Below, one piece after another: positions 1 to 11,702 of a DNA stretch of 64,000 bases (its first letter is position 1; the number at the start of each line of letters is the position of its first letter). The stretch is from Paraescarpia echinospica (lineage: Eukaryota > Annelida > Polychaeta > Sabellida > Siboglinidae). The notes under the pieces are model-generated. The model searched no databases. It was not told the DNA's origin and saw only the letters and a list, made by a program, of their open reading frames with translations. The translations under genes were made by a program, and so were the position numbers. Location: positions 88,119,046 to 88,183,045 of the forward strand of contig CM034531.1 of assembly GCA_020002185.1 (NCBI GenBank), given 5' to 3'.

Positions 1-2230
1 TCAGTATTGAGAACATGTCACCCTTTGCTGCATAATTGGATTACGGCCATTGTGTTTTCGCGTCAATTGTATATTTGCATCTACAGGAAAAGGGGCACCT
101 TAGCTGAGTCGAGAGTACTGCGAGAAGGGGGATTTGAACAGATCGGAGGAAGGCGTTGGACGGAGAGAGAGAAGTGCTGATACGAAACAATGGAGATAAA
201 TAAAATATGAGGTTTAAACAATATTGTACTCGATATTCAATCGCTGAGCACAGGGGATAATGAGGAAGAACACAGCGGAACACACATGTGTGCGTGTGTG
301 CACGTGTGCGTGTGTGCGTGTGTGCGTGTGTGCGTGTGTGCGTGTGTGCGAGTGTGCGTGTTTGCGTGTGTGCACGCGTGTATGTTTGTGTCGTTGCGTG
401 CGTGTGTGGGTGTTTGCTCTTAAATAACTGGTATTACTAAAATACTAAATTCAAAACAAAACATTTCTTAGGCGCCATATCCTCGAAAAGCCAGCTCATA
501 TCTCAAACAAACACGAAACAGGCATAGCTATTATTCACCGGCATAGACTGGGCGAATGTATAATAATGGTGAAGCAGAAAACGGCCTATGTCACAAATAA
601 ATGACGAAATGGTGATAATTACTATTCGAGAACGCAGTCAACGATAAATCGAACAATACATTTATGGACATTATGTTCCAAGTGAGGGATGTGATTTGCA
701 GTGTATGTTAGGCAGCATTCACTCGAAACATATGGAGTGCATGCTATGCTCGCTGTACGTTGGATTGTATTTAGTTGGATTAAAACGTATGCAGGAAAAG
801 TGTATGGACACTGAACGATTTTTACATAGAACCGTAATGGCAGAACGTCGGGATACTGTGCAATACACACAGAGGCATCCTATGTGCAATGGGCCATTAC
901 ACTAGCACGAACACCCGCATTTACCAAACTTAAAAAAAAAAACGTGGAAGAAGTTTGGTGTAAACAACCACAAATTATACAAAATCGACTCGATACAAAA
1001 GAAGCATATGTGAAATGTGACATTTTATGGAGAACATGTTGCATAAATCAAGTTGAGTGAGAATGGGAATTTTCGTTAAGTCGCATCTAATTTCCTTAGC
1101 AAAAAAGAGCCGGTCACTTACTTTAGAAGAAGAAAATAAGTTTACTAAGAATAAAATCTCATCACCGCAACAACAAGAAATTACACTTGCCAATATATCC
1201 CATATCAATGCAGTGGGGTACAATTAATAACTGTCAGAACACAGGACGCAGAACAGCTGTGATAAACGACAGATGTTGTAATAATGACCCATGTTGTAAT
1301 ATAATTACGCCTATTTAGTAATAACGACTCGTCTTGTTTCAGTAACAGGAGGCCCATTTTGGAAAATGAAAACGGGAATCATCTCAACAATTTACGTAAG
1401 CGTAATCTCAGAGGAATACTTTCAATATATACGATTTACTGGTTACCAAAAGTTTAATAAATGTGTTTTTATCGTTGTAGATTTGTTTTTTAGATTTTTA
1501 TGGCACATAATAGTTGTTGGTCGAAGTATCTCGTCATATTTCTTTTTGATATGAATTGTTAGATAACTCCTATTTGTGTAACTGATTTTAGAGAGGACGT
1601 TTTTGAGGAGACCACTTATTTGTAATTACCACTTCGTTCGTTATTCTGTTCGACTCTCCCTGATTTTGGAATCATTTCTATTATTTAAATAAATTGATTG
1701 TACTCGTACTTCAAGTCCTCAGGACTGCTCAACACGCTTTAAATTTGTAAACCCCAATAACGTTGACAGCCCACCGTGTCCGCGCCTATTATAATATGGC
1801 AGTTCGATTTAAACGGGTGCGTCATTGCACTGACGCTAGACACACGTACGCCAATTGACTTACTGAATCCTATCCACATTACTACAGTCTTATCCAAATA
1901 AAGTCGCAGGCCATGTTTTGTTAAGGTATTATTTAATTTTGCTTTGCTTGCTATAGCACTCTTTGTTATCAGCTACAACTGATAGGTGTTCAGCAAACAG
2001 TATCTTCTTAAGTTCTTCCTGTTCTTATACAATTTCTCTGATCAGGTTGGTCACATTAATATAATTCTTCATTTAAAGCTAGGATTCCATATTTTGCATG
2101 TACGGAAACGGCATGCTGATGCGTAAGTAAATAGGGGGATGACTTTTGTTATGCGAATCTAATATGTAATTCCAAACATGATGTCACTCAGAGGTATTGC
2201 CCATTCAGCATGCCGCATCTGTACGGATGT
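1..2230. other. No gene recognised; AT-rich intergenic DNA
   Basis: Short open frames occur on both strands, but none shows a recognisable domain, signal peptide or convincing splice context. The only clear structure is a G/T-rich microsatellite near 285-410. I see nothing else to annotate. Confidence 0.5.
285..415. repeat. Compound GT-rich microsatellite
   Basis: A run of alternating GTGT and GCGT units (TGTGTGCG-type) broken by occasional A. It is a simple-sequence tract with no coding meaning. Confidence 0.85.
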
Positions 2231-2231
2231 A

Positions 2232-2590
2232 CTACAATGCTGTGAGGTCGACCAGTGAATTTTTATAACTCTGAAATGTTACACACATGGCCTTAACACT
2301 CGGTTCAAACAGGACATTATTGAGCTTTAAGATATTATGTACTCTTCCATGATATTTTACATTTCCCCTACCCTGAGAAAAGCAAAAAAGGCCAGTATGT
2401 ACATAGATCGGAAAAATGCTTGTAGCCAAGGTGAAGTACAAATGTGTTGAATTGACGAACAGAGGTTACGTAATAATTCCAAAGAAATTGGCATCCTGAA
2501 ATCTGGGATCAGGCACAGGCAGGAAGACAAGCAGCAACGACTACTTGATGGAAGATATGGGTCTAGAGACGGATGGGCTGAAGACGGCAA
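2232..2590 (-). pseudogene. Tyrosine-recombinase fragment (DIRS/Crypton-like)
   Basis: Two overlapping minus-strand frames together resemble the catalytic core of eukaryotic tyrosine recombinases. The first (2357-2590) contains FRMPISLELLRNL followed by a hydrophobic stretch ending AFFAFLRVGEM, which matches the helix carrying the first catalytic Arg (usual form LAFFGFLRVGE). The second (2232-2441) continues with a strand-like stretch ending in TFQSYKNS, as expected after that Arg. The frame change between them shows decay, and no complete His-x-x-Arg/Tyr C-terminus is visible. DIRS retroelements, Cryptons and related recombinases cannot be told apart from so short a piece. No terminal repeats were found around it. 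Confidence 0.55.
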
Positions 2591-2973
2591 TCTTAGACAG
2601 AGTGATCTGGAGACGGATGATTGAAGCCACTAATGTTCGACCCTAGTGACCGACATGAGTGAGTGAGTGAGTGAGCGAGTGGAATCTGGGACTGCGCCTA
2701 AATTGTTAATTCCCCGCAACGAATTATAAACCAAAAATGTTCATTAGGCTAAGGACGATTGTAACATCGATGAAGATAAGATATTGCTGATAATGTAGAT
2801 ACAATTGTTCAGTATGCATATTTTTGTGTGTGAAGATATGAAACAAAATGTGCCACGAACTCAGATGGCACAGGTACGTGGTATCACAGTTGATACCGTG
2901 TTAAAAAGAAGTACTGGAAAGAAAAGAGCGAATGTTCGTATCTTGTTATAGTTCATCTTTCCCGGTGTATGTT

Positions 2974-3012
<39 letters not shown>

Positions 3013-4880
3013 TTGAATTGCATACACGTGATTAAAAGTTTTCTGAGAAGAGCCATCATATCAACATTTTGGACGTGGAATTATTAATCACATGTACCAA
3101 AGCATGGTTGTTAGTGTGGTGCAGTTGTGGAGACCAGAGATGTATGCTAATCATGATGGGGGAAAGCTGAAGAAACGAGATGGGCGAAATGTTCCATGTT
3201 GCAGGCCATTTGCCGAATAACCTGTGCGAGCCAAAGACAGCTCCATAACCTGAACTAGCTGCATCTGTGAATAAATGCAGGAATTATGCTGCAAACCTTG
3301 GGTAGTTCTTGAAAATAGTTGTCCAGCTGTCCATTTTGTTAGGATTTTGTAAGCACAATGGAAATATTGAATAAACGCTGTAAGAAACATCGTCCATAAA
3401 TTACGATATTTCAGGCAAACTCAAGCCGACCCGATTTGTCTACTCTAATTGCTTCAAAGTTATCTTTTTTTGTAAGCGCATCATGAATGCATGCCGTACA
3501 TTTATTTATATTATCCAGTTTATCCAGGAGCAGACGAACTTCAAAAGCAAGAGTATTGAGTTGAATGCCAAGAAATGCTAGAGTAATAGAAGGCTTGGAG
3601 TTTCTTCTCTCGACATAGGTACTCCTACGCGTCCACACAAAAACAGAAAAGAAAGTATTTGTGACCCACACATATCTTCGGAGAGGAAAAATATCATATA
3701 AAAATCATACAATATATGTAAATATGCAGTTGTCGCCGAGCAACAAGTTCAAGTACTGAACTGCAAGTTTAAAAAAGTAACAGCTAGATTTAAGACCCAT
3801 CTGCAGACTGGTGTCTACACAATAATGACCATTAAAATTACAACCGAAAATGTAATGTTTTCGTGGTGCAATTGGCATAATCCTGAATGCCTTCTCAATG
3901 TTCGTTCTTCACATAAAACAACCTCCCCCTAATAAACATATCATTGTTACTGCTTTATCAATGGTAGTATAATGTCCTCTAGCCGATTCATCAGAGATGC
4001 CATCGTTGACTGAAGTTGAAGGGGGAAATGATAAGTGACGAATAAGCCTGAACCGACCAGGATGTTTCTTGGAGATCAAATCAATGACGATAACACAAGA
4101 TGAAACATTGGTGGTGACGAGAAAACCCTTGAACTCGGCCAGCTGCAACCTCTGAACCAATTGTGGTTTGAACCACTGAAGGCTGACCGAGTGCCGATGA
4201 TAGATTATAAATTCGCATGCTATGCATGACCCCTTGAAAACCTATTAGAAAAACATGTGAAACAATGAACCAAGTAACGGCGTGTTGCCATGTCAATACA
4301 ACGACGTGCAACTCGAAATTCCTTAATACTGATGGGTGTTGGGGGATACAACCGGGTGGGGGATGATTGTGCGAAACGAACGGGAATGAAAGGCTTCATT
4401 GTTGCCACGCAGCTGTTGTTGAGGAAAGTGTTGAGTGTGTGCGCTCTCGTGCTGCATGAAACTTGTATCTTGGGTGAAGACTCCCAAACCTCGGACACAT
4501 GTGGCTTTATTGGCAACCTAGAAATAACGACCAGCGTGGAAATTGAAACAGAAACCCCGTGGAATCTGTTGACTAGGAGTGAATGTGGATGGCTGCTTGG
4601 TTGGTGTGGACATAGCTACTACAGTATAGCTCGGTATTGAGTGTCCCGTGTTGGTTGGTTACTATAATCTGAATGCGCGGATTTTCACCAAAAGAAACAC
4701 AATCTCCGCCTGCTTTCTTTATGAGTCGAGCTGTGTCGAAATACTTAAGGATCGCTTGTGCTTGTGCGGGGAATTTGGAAAACAAGATTGCCATGAAAAT
4801 ATTAAATGCAGAGCACCACTAGTTTATACTGATTATCTTTGTTCTTTTCGCAATCAAAATTACACCATATAGTTAGTTAG
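2591..4880. other. No gene recognised; minor repeats
   Basis: This stretch holds a short GAGT tract (about 2655-2680), a TA dinucleotide tract (about 2978-3007) and several open frames up to 116 codons (for example around 4290-4640, plus). None of these has a recognisable motif. The longest open frames lie on both strands over the same bases, which argues against any of them being real. Confidence 0.4.
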
Positions 4881-4984
4881 AGTGAGCCGATCATCCGCGT
4901 ACTTCGAAATAAGGATTCAATAGCCAATTTCGATATTTCTCGCCTGTGCACAATATATAAGGTATCCCAATTCGCCAAGGCCAG

Positions 4985-5570
4985 GCGCCTTCTTACCAAT
5001 CGTGTCAGTTCTCGACGCTACGATAAAAAGAGCGTCGGTTTTTTTTCGACAGATCGAATTTGGAAAAAATAGCACATTTCTTGTTTCGTTCAATTATGTT
5101 ATAGTTAAGTATATAATAGCCGATTTCGATATGTTCACGCTTGACGCGCGTCCGCCGCAAGCGCCTGTCGTAAGCGACACATAACTATTAATAAGACACC
5201 GTCACCGCGAGCGCGTCCGACACGGCTCATCTAAGCGGCGCAGAAATTAGTAATAGCACCGCGTCTTTGGTCGGCGCGCTGCTCGCCCGACAAAAATAAC
5301 AATGCGTCGATTTTGAGTTTGCGGGGAAATTTCCGCAGAACGTTCTGACTTTATAATTATATATTTTTCACACAAACAAACACATCCTATATTAATTTAA
5401 AAGCACGCCGAACGTCTACGCATTTCTAAATAACAACATAATAGCCTATATCTCTATTTCACTTCCTACCGCAAACGACCGACCCAGGAGTGACGTCACT
5501 GCCAACGGCGTCGGCGTTGGCGTCGGCGTCGGCATCGGCGTCGCCTCTTCCCACGGCTATCACAAAAACG
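4985..5570. other. CpG-rich patch in AT-rich DNA
   Basis: Base composition changes abruptly. Clusters of CG dinucleotides (gcgcgtccgcc, gagcgcgtccgac, ggtcggcgcgctg) lie in otherwise AT-rich DNA, followed at about 5505-5545 by a GGCGTC hexamer tract. There is no open frame of note. It could be an unmethylated regulatory patch or the GC-rich end of a mobile element; the sequence alone does not decide. Confidence 0.4.
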
Positions 5571-6060
5571 TACACAATAACATCGCCCTATACGTATACC
5601 ACCTTCCGTATAGACCACGTCGGATAGATAACGCTCCGTCGCATTAATATGCCTTTTATTAATCGCGCTTTATTATAACACCTCGTTTTAGACTAGCATT
5701 CATCAACAAAGCCCTTGTATGTTAACGTTAATCATTTTTTTCCAAAAGGAAATTTCGGTCATATCCTTTACTAAAATCTACAAAGCATGCAAACGTTTGC
5801 TGTCGGCATTTCTTTCTAGTGTTGATTATGTTTATAATCGTAGATAGGTGGTCGAGACATCAGCGACCTGGTCTAAAAACATTTTGTTCATCACACAAAC
5901 TTTGTTGTCCACGACCCATGATATAAGACGGTCATTTAAAATTTAGCAGTATATTTTATACACATGAGAACTAAGCCTAGTTCCCCTATATTTTAGTGGC
6001 ACTCGCGGATCCGACGTACAACGGTTGGGAACCATGGTGTTGTCAAAACATTTAACAAAT
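5571..6060. other. No gene recognised
   Basis: AT-rich sequence without open frames or repeats that I can recognise. It lies between the CpG-rich patch and the 3' side of the decayed minus-strand LINE. Confidence 0.4.
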
Positions 6061-6063
6061 AAC

Positions 6064-7631
6064 TCATAAAAAGTATATAGCATTCTCATTACTCACTGTT
6101 TCGACTGCAATACCGTCATCACCAAACGCTTTGTGTTTCTTGGCCTTGTTGAAGGCCAGGCAAATGTCCTCTTTAGAAATAAACTCATTAAGATGTTCAC
6201 CGTGTACCAGTGAGTGGGTCTCTACCGACGGTTGGTTGTTAATTATTTGTTCGTGATTGAGAGGGTTCAATAAGGTGTGCACGTCAGCCCTCCAATTACG
6301 TATTTCCACATCTTGATCAGTGGAAGAGGAACCGTCTTCCAGTATCATTTCCATGGGTATATCATGATTATGTTCTTGTTTTATTCCCAGTTTGCCCAAA
6401 TACTTCCAGAACGGACTAGGATCATGTGATCAGATCAGATGATTAAAGTATCTCTGGGCTACCTTCATTTCAGCTTTCCGGGCTTTTTTATTTTGTTCGC
6501 TACCCTAAATCCACATTTGTTCACTCACTGTGAGGTTATTCCATAGCTGAGTAAGAACATTTGTCCACCGTTGCTTTTTGATCCGTCTGCGCTTATTACG
6601 GAGCACTGACTGGTTTACGTGGATCACTTTGTGAAGTTTAGCTTCCATCACCGTTCTAACATGTTCGCAGAAATTGTCGTATACGTTATTCAGACTTTGG
6701 TGCGTTAGATCAGATTGATGTATGAAACGAATGAGAGTAGCACGATGTCCTCGTGTTGTGGTGTCACCGAGAAATGAATGGTCAATGCCTTCTAATTTGT
6801 ATCTCGTTGTGTAGGGAATTTCTGAGATCGGGTCTGTATTATCGTAGCTTTAATTGCAATCCAGGACTAAAACCATGAAAATATCGAGTGACCTGAGATG
6901 GTCTTGTGTGGGTCAATAATTGATATACACATTGAGTCATTAAATGTCTTTTGTGCCGATGTTACTGTAAAGTCGTTAAACGACGCCAAGCGTTCATGCG
7001 GTACGAGGCAATAGTCCACGACAGTCAAACCTTTGGTTGAAACAGATGTGAAGTAATTTATGAACGAATGGCGACCATTGAGAATGCAGCAGTCTCATGA
7101 TATTACAAAGTCAATGAGCTATTGTATATGTGAGTCCAGTTTAAAATCAATAACTTTTCTCTCTGGAATGTCATCTACACCTTTTTGCAATTTAGGTTTG
7201 TGTGATTATACCTACATCATTTGCAACCATTTAGTTCCAACTTGTTAGCACCGATAAGATTAATTTTGGCCGCAGCAATTGTATCCAGATTAAGATGTTT
7301 CACACATTCTGGTAATTCGACCTGGTAGTTGTGAGTGTCTTTGTTTTGCTTCCATTCTTTAACTTTCCAGCACCCAACGGACACCGCGCACATCCTGTCT
7401 ACTGTCGCGCGGACGACGGGTCCCTCGGTTTCTGGAATTTCGACCACGAATGCTGCCTAGTTCATTGTTCCTGATAGTTGGTGAGGAGTTGTGAGCGCGG
7501 CCTGTGATGTTATGAACTCCGGCGCCACACTTCGTGACACTGGATTCGCGTATTTCCAAGTTGTTAGCGTCAAGAGCTGTTACGATTATTCTGAAGTTCG
7601 ATTCGATCACAGGTTGGTTTTGGCTCGTCAT
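6064..7631 (-). mobile_element. Decayed non-LTR retrotransposon (LINE), endonuclease to RT linker
   Basis: Reading the minus strand from about 7630 down to 6064 gives a broken LINE ORF2-like sequence. Around 7260-6960 the translation has GRHSFINYFTSV and GLTVVDYCLVPHE, typical of the C-terminal half of an APE-type endonuclease (the region leading to the target-site and SDH loops). The last open piece (6064-6399) contains ISKEDICLAFNKAKKHKA followed by GDDGI, which is the linker motif just before the reverse transcriptase fingers (usually KAxGxDGI). Stops and frame changes lie between the pieces. No RT palm (YxDD) is present, so the copy is cut off before the RT core. It is non-functional. Confidence 0.6.
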
Positions 7632-7912
7632 TGAATATCATGATGTCACGGTGCTTCGCGATTTGTCATATAGCCTTTTTTGTTTTCATCAATGTCGGCG
7701 TATTATTCGTGGATTTAAATGTCGCTATTACTATACCAGGGTAGCCGATACTGCTGGATGGTTTACGTACAGCGTTTTTCAAATTTTATTTCCTTGAGCT
7801 TGAGCACGTATTTCAATACTTAGTTGATTTTATCCGTCATGTTTTCGTTCTCTAATTCGAAACGACAACGCAGCTAACCGTTGTAACTGATTCAAATAGC
7901 GATTGTACGGCA
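7632..7912. other. No gene recognised
   Basis: Short stretch between the LINE remnant and the large microsatellite. The plus-strand frame here (7534-7797) has no recognisable motif. Confidence 0.35.
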
Positions 7913-7976
7913 ACACACACACACACTTACGCACACACACGCACACACACACACGTACAAAAACACACATATACAA

Positions 7977-8013
<37 letters not shown>

Positions 8014-8075
8014 CACATATAATGATATATATATATATATGCGTGTATGTAAGTAAGTATGTATGTATGTATGTA

Positions 8076-8106
<31 letters not shown>

Positions 8107-8109
8107 ATG

Positions 8110-8140
<31 letters not shown>

Positions 8141-8690
8141 GTATGTATGTATGTATGTAAGTAAGTATGTATGTATGTATGTGTGTGTGTAAGTATGTAT
8201 GTATGTATGTATGTATGTATGTATGTATGTATGTATGTATGTATGTATGTATGTATGTATGTATGTATGTATGTATGTATGTGTGTAAGTATGTAAGTAT
8301 GTAAGTATGTAAGTATGTATGTATGTATGTAAGTATGTACGTATGTATGTTTTTTATGTGTGTATGTAGGCATGTATGTATGTATGCAATTATGTATGTA
8401 TGTGCATATGTATACATGCATATATGTATGTGTATGCATTTATGTCCGTATGCGTCTATGCATATATGTATGTATATATGTATGTATGCGTGTATGCGTG
8501 TATGCGTGTATGCGTGTATGCGTGTATGCGTGTATGCGTGTATGCGTGTATGCGTGTATGCGTGTATGCGTGTATGCGTGTATGCGTGGATGTGTGCATG
8601 CGTGCATGAGTGCATGCGTGCATGCGTGCATGCGTGCATGCGTGTATGTGTGTGTGCATCTATGTACATATGCCCGTATGCATATATGTA
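7913..8690. repeat. About 780-bp compound microsatellite
   Basis: Successive blocks of simple repeat: CA/TA dinucleotides (7913-8045), long arrays of the tetramer GTAT with interspersed GTAA and GTGT (8046-8400), then an 8-bp unit TGTATGCG repeated about a dozen times (8480-8590), then TGCATGCG units (8590-8640). The long open frames here (up to 279 codons, made of Thr-His-Ile-Tyr or Cys-Val repeats) only reflect the repeat and are not genes. Confidence 0.95.
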
Positions 8691-9010
8691 TACTGCGGAA
8701 ATTATTGTGTTAAAACGATGAACGCATGATAATTATGTAAGTGTATCATATTCTGATACGCTGTCATATTTTAGGTTAAATTGCTACAATAATGATTCCG
8801 TAACACAGCATTCCAGAGAGGATATTATTATTGCACTAAAAAGTAAACAATACAAATCTGCCAGTATTATCTAACGCAGCAGACCATTTAGAAAGAAAAC
8901 ACATAAATGTTCATAATAGAAACAAAATGGAGTTTCCAGAGAACAACGGTTCGAACGTCAAAGTATGGCAGCGTCTTCATTGTTTCGTGTCCGTTTTCAT
9001 CGACGACATC
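8691..9010. other. Downstream flank of the PIF-like paralog
   Basis: AT-rich sequence immediately downstream of the minus-strand paralog's stop codon (9011-9013), so it may include that gene's 3' UTR. I did not find a convincing AATAAA signal on the minus strand here. Confidence 0.3.
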
Positions 9011-10472
9011 CTACAGTTTGTAGAAGCAGATCTGAAAGGAGAAGTGTAACATATAACAATTTATAAACGTACTGTAATAACAACGTCTAAATCGAATATT
9101 ATTACAATGTCTGTCGTTTGTCAACTAACATATAATAAATATTGCAGTCCAGTGCTTTCAATTAATTGCCAGTGCGGTTTGATACATCACACTAAAATAA
9201 ATATATTTGGTATTTATTTAATAAAATAAGTTGGCTAGATATGGTGATGTGTCCTTGCATTGTATGGTCTGCTTTACTTATTATGCTAATCAAAGGGTGA
9301 TGTAAATCTCTAAGACTAAAACTTAACTATGGAATCGGTAATATTTTCTAAACAAGCTTATCCTGCGTGGTCGGTGACACCAAAACACATTTTACTGGCA
9401 GGCAAAACACCAGTAACTTGATTTATTTGATTCACTAAGCATGCATCTCACTGTCGAATTTGAAGGACGGCGTTGATGCCGGGCGGCGGTGCGCTAACAC
9501 GTTTGTCTACACATTTCAATATGGTTTGGATATAATCTGAAGTTATCAATAATTTGGTTTGCCTTTTTTAGTCTGGTGAGTTCCCATTGTCATAGTGGAT
9601 ACATTTTATAATTCCACGTATAAGAACAATACAAAATAAATCTACAAATATAACTTAATATTTTGGTATGGTAAATGTGCATAAGGTTTCTAAAGAATAT
9701 TATGCAATACACGTCTTGATATACTCTTCATACGCTTTGGTATGAAAGACAAAGTAATAGCACTAATATCATGCTTATTGCCCTTGCTTTGCGTTCATGA
9801 ACATTATTTCTGAAATCATATTCCTTTATCAAGGCTACTGGTACTCGTATTGGAATAGTAACAATAGCTTCTTACGTTGTCCATGTAGCCCTTGAAGTGG
9901 CTGGGTTTTTGTTCCTTGATGAAGGCTCCGATCATCAAAGGGCAGTGGCTGTTGCGGATGGGACCTGCGAACACATAATTCGTCCGTACTTGATAAGCAC
10001 CATAATCGATGTGGCTTATGTTTTTCACAAATCTACATTATATACATCGACGAAAACGACAATGCATCATATAACTTTAGAGTTGACATGAAACCACCTG
10101 ATGCAACAACACAACAGCAACTGCATCAATATAAAATGTGTGTGTGTGTGCGTGTGCGTGTGCGTGTGTGTAAGTACGTGGGTGAAAGTGCGCGCGAGCA
10201 TGTGACACTTATGTATTCATCCCTCTTAACTAATGATACAGTTGATTTCAATTTTATGTAAACGTTTTGAACATTATTTCTCCATTGAAAATTATGACGT
10301 GTGAATCGTGTTACATAATTGACGTGAGTGAAAGCAGAGATAAATCAAATGTTCTCAGAACAACGTATTGCTTACTAGGAAATGCGGCGTCGCCTTGATC
10401 GTTGGCGACAACCTGAAGATTACCATCAACCCAGATCATCTCCACGTATTCCCACTGGTCGAAAACAGCTGC
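9011..10472 (-). CDS. PIF-like paralog: three 3'-terminal exons only
   Basis: Three minus-strand exons match the last three exons of the complete gene at 53.7-58.3 kb. Exon A is 10472-10376 (97 nt; translation has YVEMIWVDGNLQVV, against HAEMNWVGSTLQVM in the complete gene). Exon B is 9964-9876 (89 nt, exactly the size of its partner; SHCPLMIGAFIKEQ against SHCPLVIGAFIKER). Exon C is 9031-9011 (21 nt; ICFYKL then TAG, against ICFYKW then TAG). All have AG acceptors and the first two have GTAAG donors. Intron phases agree with the complete gene (phase 1 after A, phase 0 after B). This is the end of a laminin-G-like domain. The signal-peptide, chitin-binding and large laminin-G exons are not found upstream before the retroelement arm at 11.70 kb, so the copy is partial and may be dead, although the exons present are undamaged. 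Confidence 0.8.
10138..10200. repeat. GT-rich microsatellite inside a paralog intron
   Basis: TG/CG dinucleotide tract lying between exons A and B of the minus-strand PIF-like paralog. Confidence 0.8.
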
Positions 10473-10479
10473 CTAAAAT

Positions 10480-11702
10480 CCAGTAAAATGGAAATATATC
10501 TCTTAGAAGGCAACGCACAATTTCACTTAGCGAAACGAGATAATATTGTATGGCGTTAGTGTTTGATTCATTCAACAAACAAGAAGCAGCCTACCCATAC
10601 ATAAACAATTGCCCTTGCATCAGTTTGCGTATCGAATCACATATAACATTAGGTCCCAGAGATAAGATAGTAGCCGCATTAGTTTGTTTAAAATATTACA
10701 ATTTAAACATGTATTATTGTTAAAATACATTACGCGCGACAACACAAAGTTGTGGATTCGTTTGATCATGATATGAATTGTTGCACCCACAGAAAGTTAC
10801 ACAAAAACATTCCGTTGTTACGAGTAATGCCAGTGAGTGACATAATAGGAAATAATACAATTTGATACTGTTAAACGATTGTTGTTACATGTTAATATGT
10901 CTATATTTATAAAATGAACTATTTCGGGGTATGGTAATTGCGTGTGTTCGCCAACACCAATGATGACGCAGGCCTACACAGTTTATTGAGATGGGACACT
11001 AATTGCAAACCAAATTTCATTGGGTTAAAGCTTTACAATTGTGTTATTTAGTTTGATAGCTAAATTACTTGATTACAGAGTACTGATTTACAGGACGAGG
11101 CCAGAAAATGTACACGAGTGCACGCTCATTGAGTAACTAGTAATAAATTACTAGGAGTAATGAAAGTTGCAAGCATTATAGGAAATACTCCAAACTGTTA
11201 TGTATAGAAGGTTACTACTGAGTTTTTTTCAAAACAGGCAACCAAGTTTTTACACGGTAGACTAATTATTTTTGTAAATCAATATTTGCACCTACAGAGA
11301 TACAATATTAATAACAATGACCCGAAATAGCACGATGCTTATAAATATTTGACGAAAATGGGTTTGTAATTAATAGTTTCCGAATTTTGAATACTAAACA
11401 TATCATTACATTGAATGTTTCCCAGATATGTAGAGATGGTGTTCGATTGAATAGGTCTGCCTGGGAATAATGTGTATAGCGGGTTTTGAGCAGTCCTAAG
11501 GACGGGATACCGCGCTACATACGAACCTACCTTTTGTTTTCAATGTTTATTTTTTATTTTTAAATACTAATACAAATGTGACTTTAATCTTTTGACTTCA
11601 ACTCAGACTTATGTAATCTCTAGATTTTGCATGTTTTTATTCGGACTATTTCAGTAGATTGTTAAATGGTTTACTTCAAAATAACTCGTTTCTTTTTAGT
11701 GA
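10480..11702. other. No exons recognised upstream of the paralog fragment
   Basis: I looked here on the minus strand for the missing laminin-G exon (407 nt in the complete gene) and the chitin-binding exon and found neither. There is no open frame of 60 codons or more. The sequence is AT-rich and ends where the left inverted-repeat arm begins. Confidence 0.5.

Noticed and set aside
4220..4640. Overlapping frames of 98 and 116 codons on opposite strands
   Set aside because: No motif, no splice context and both strands equally open; treated as chance.
7913..8690. CRISPR array
   Set aside because: Contiguous short tandem repeats without unique spacers, in a eukaryotic sequence.
7830..8721. Open frames of up to 279 codons on both strands
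   Set aside because: They translate a tetranucleotide microsatellite and consist of Thr-His-Ile-Tyr or Cys-Val repeats.
10480..11702. Missing 5' exons of the minus-strand PIF-like paralog
   Set aside because: I looked for the large laminin-G and chitin-binding exons here and found no open frame or matching motif.
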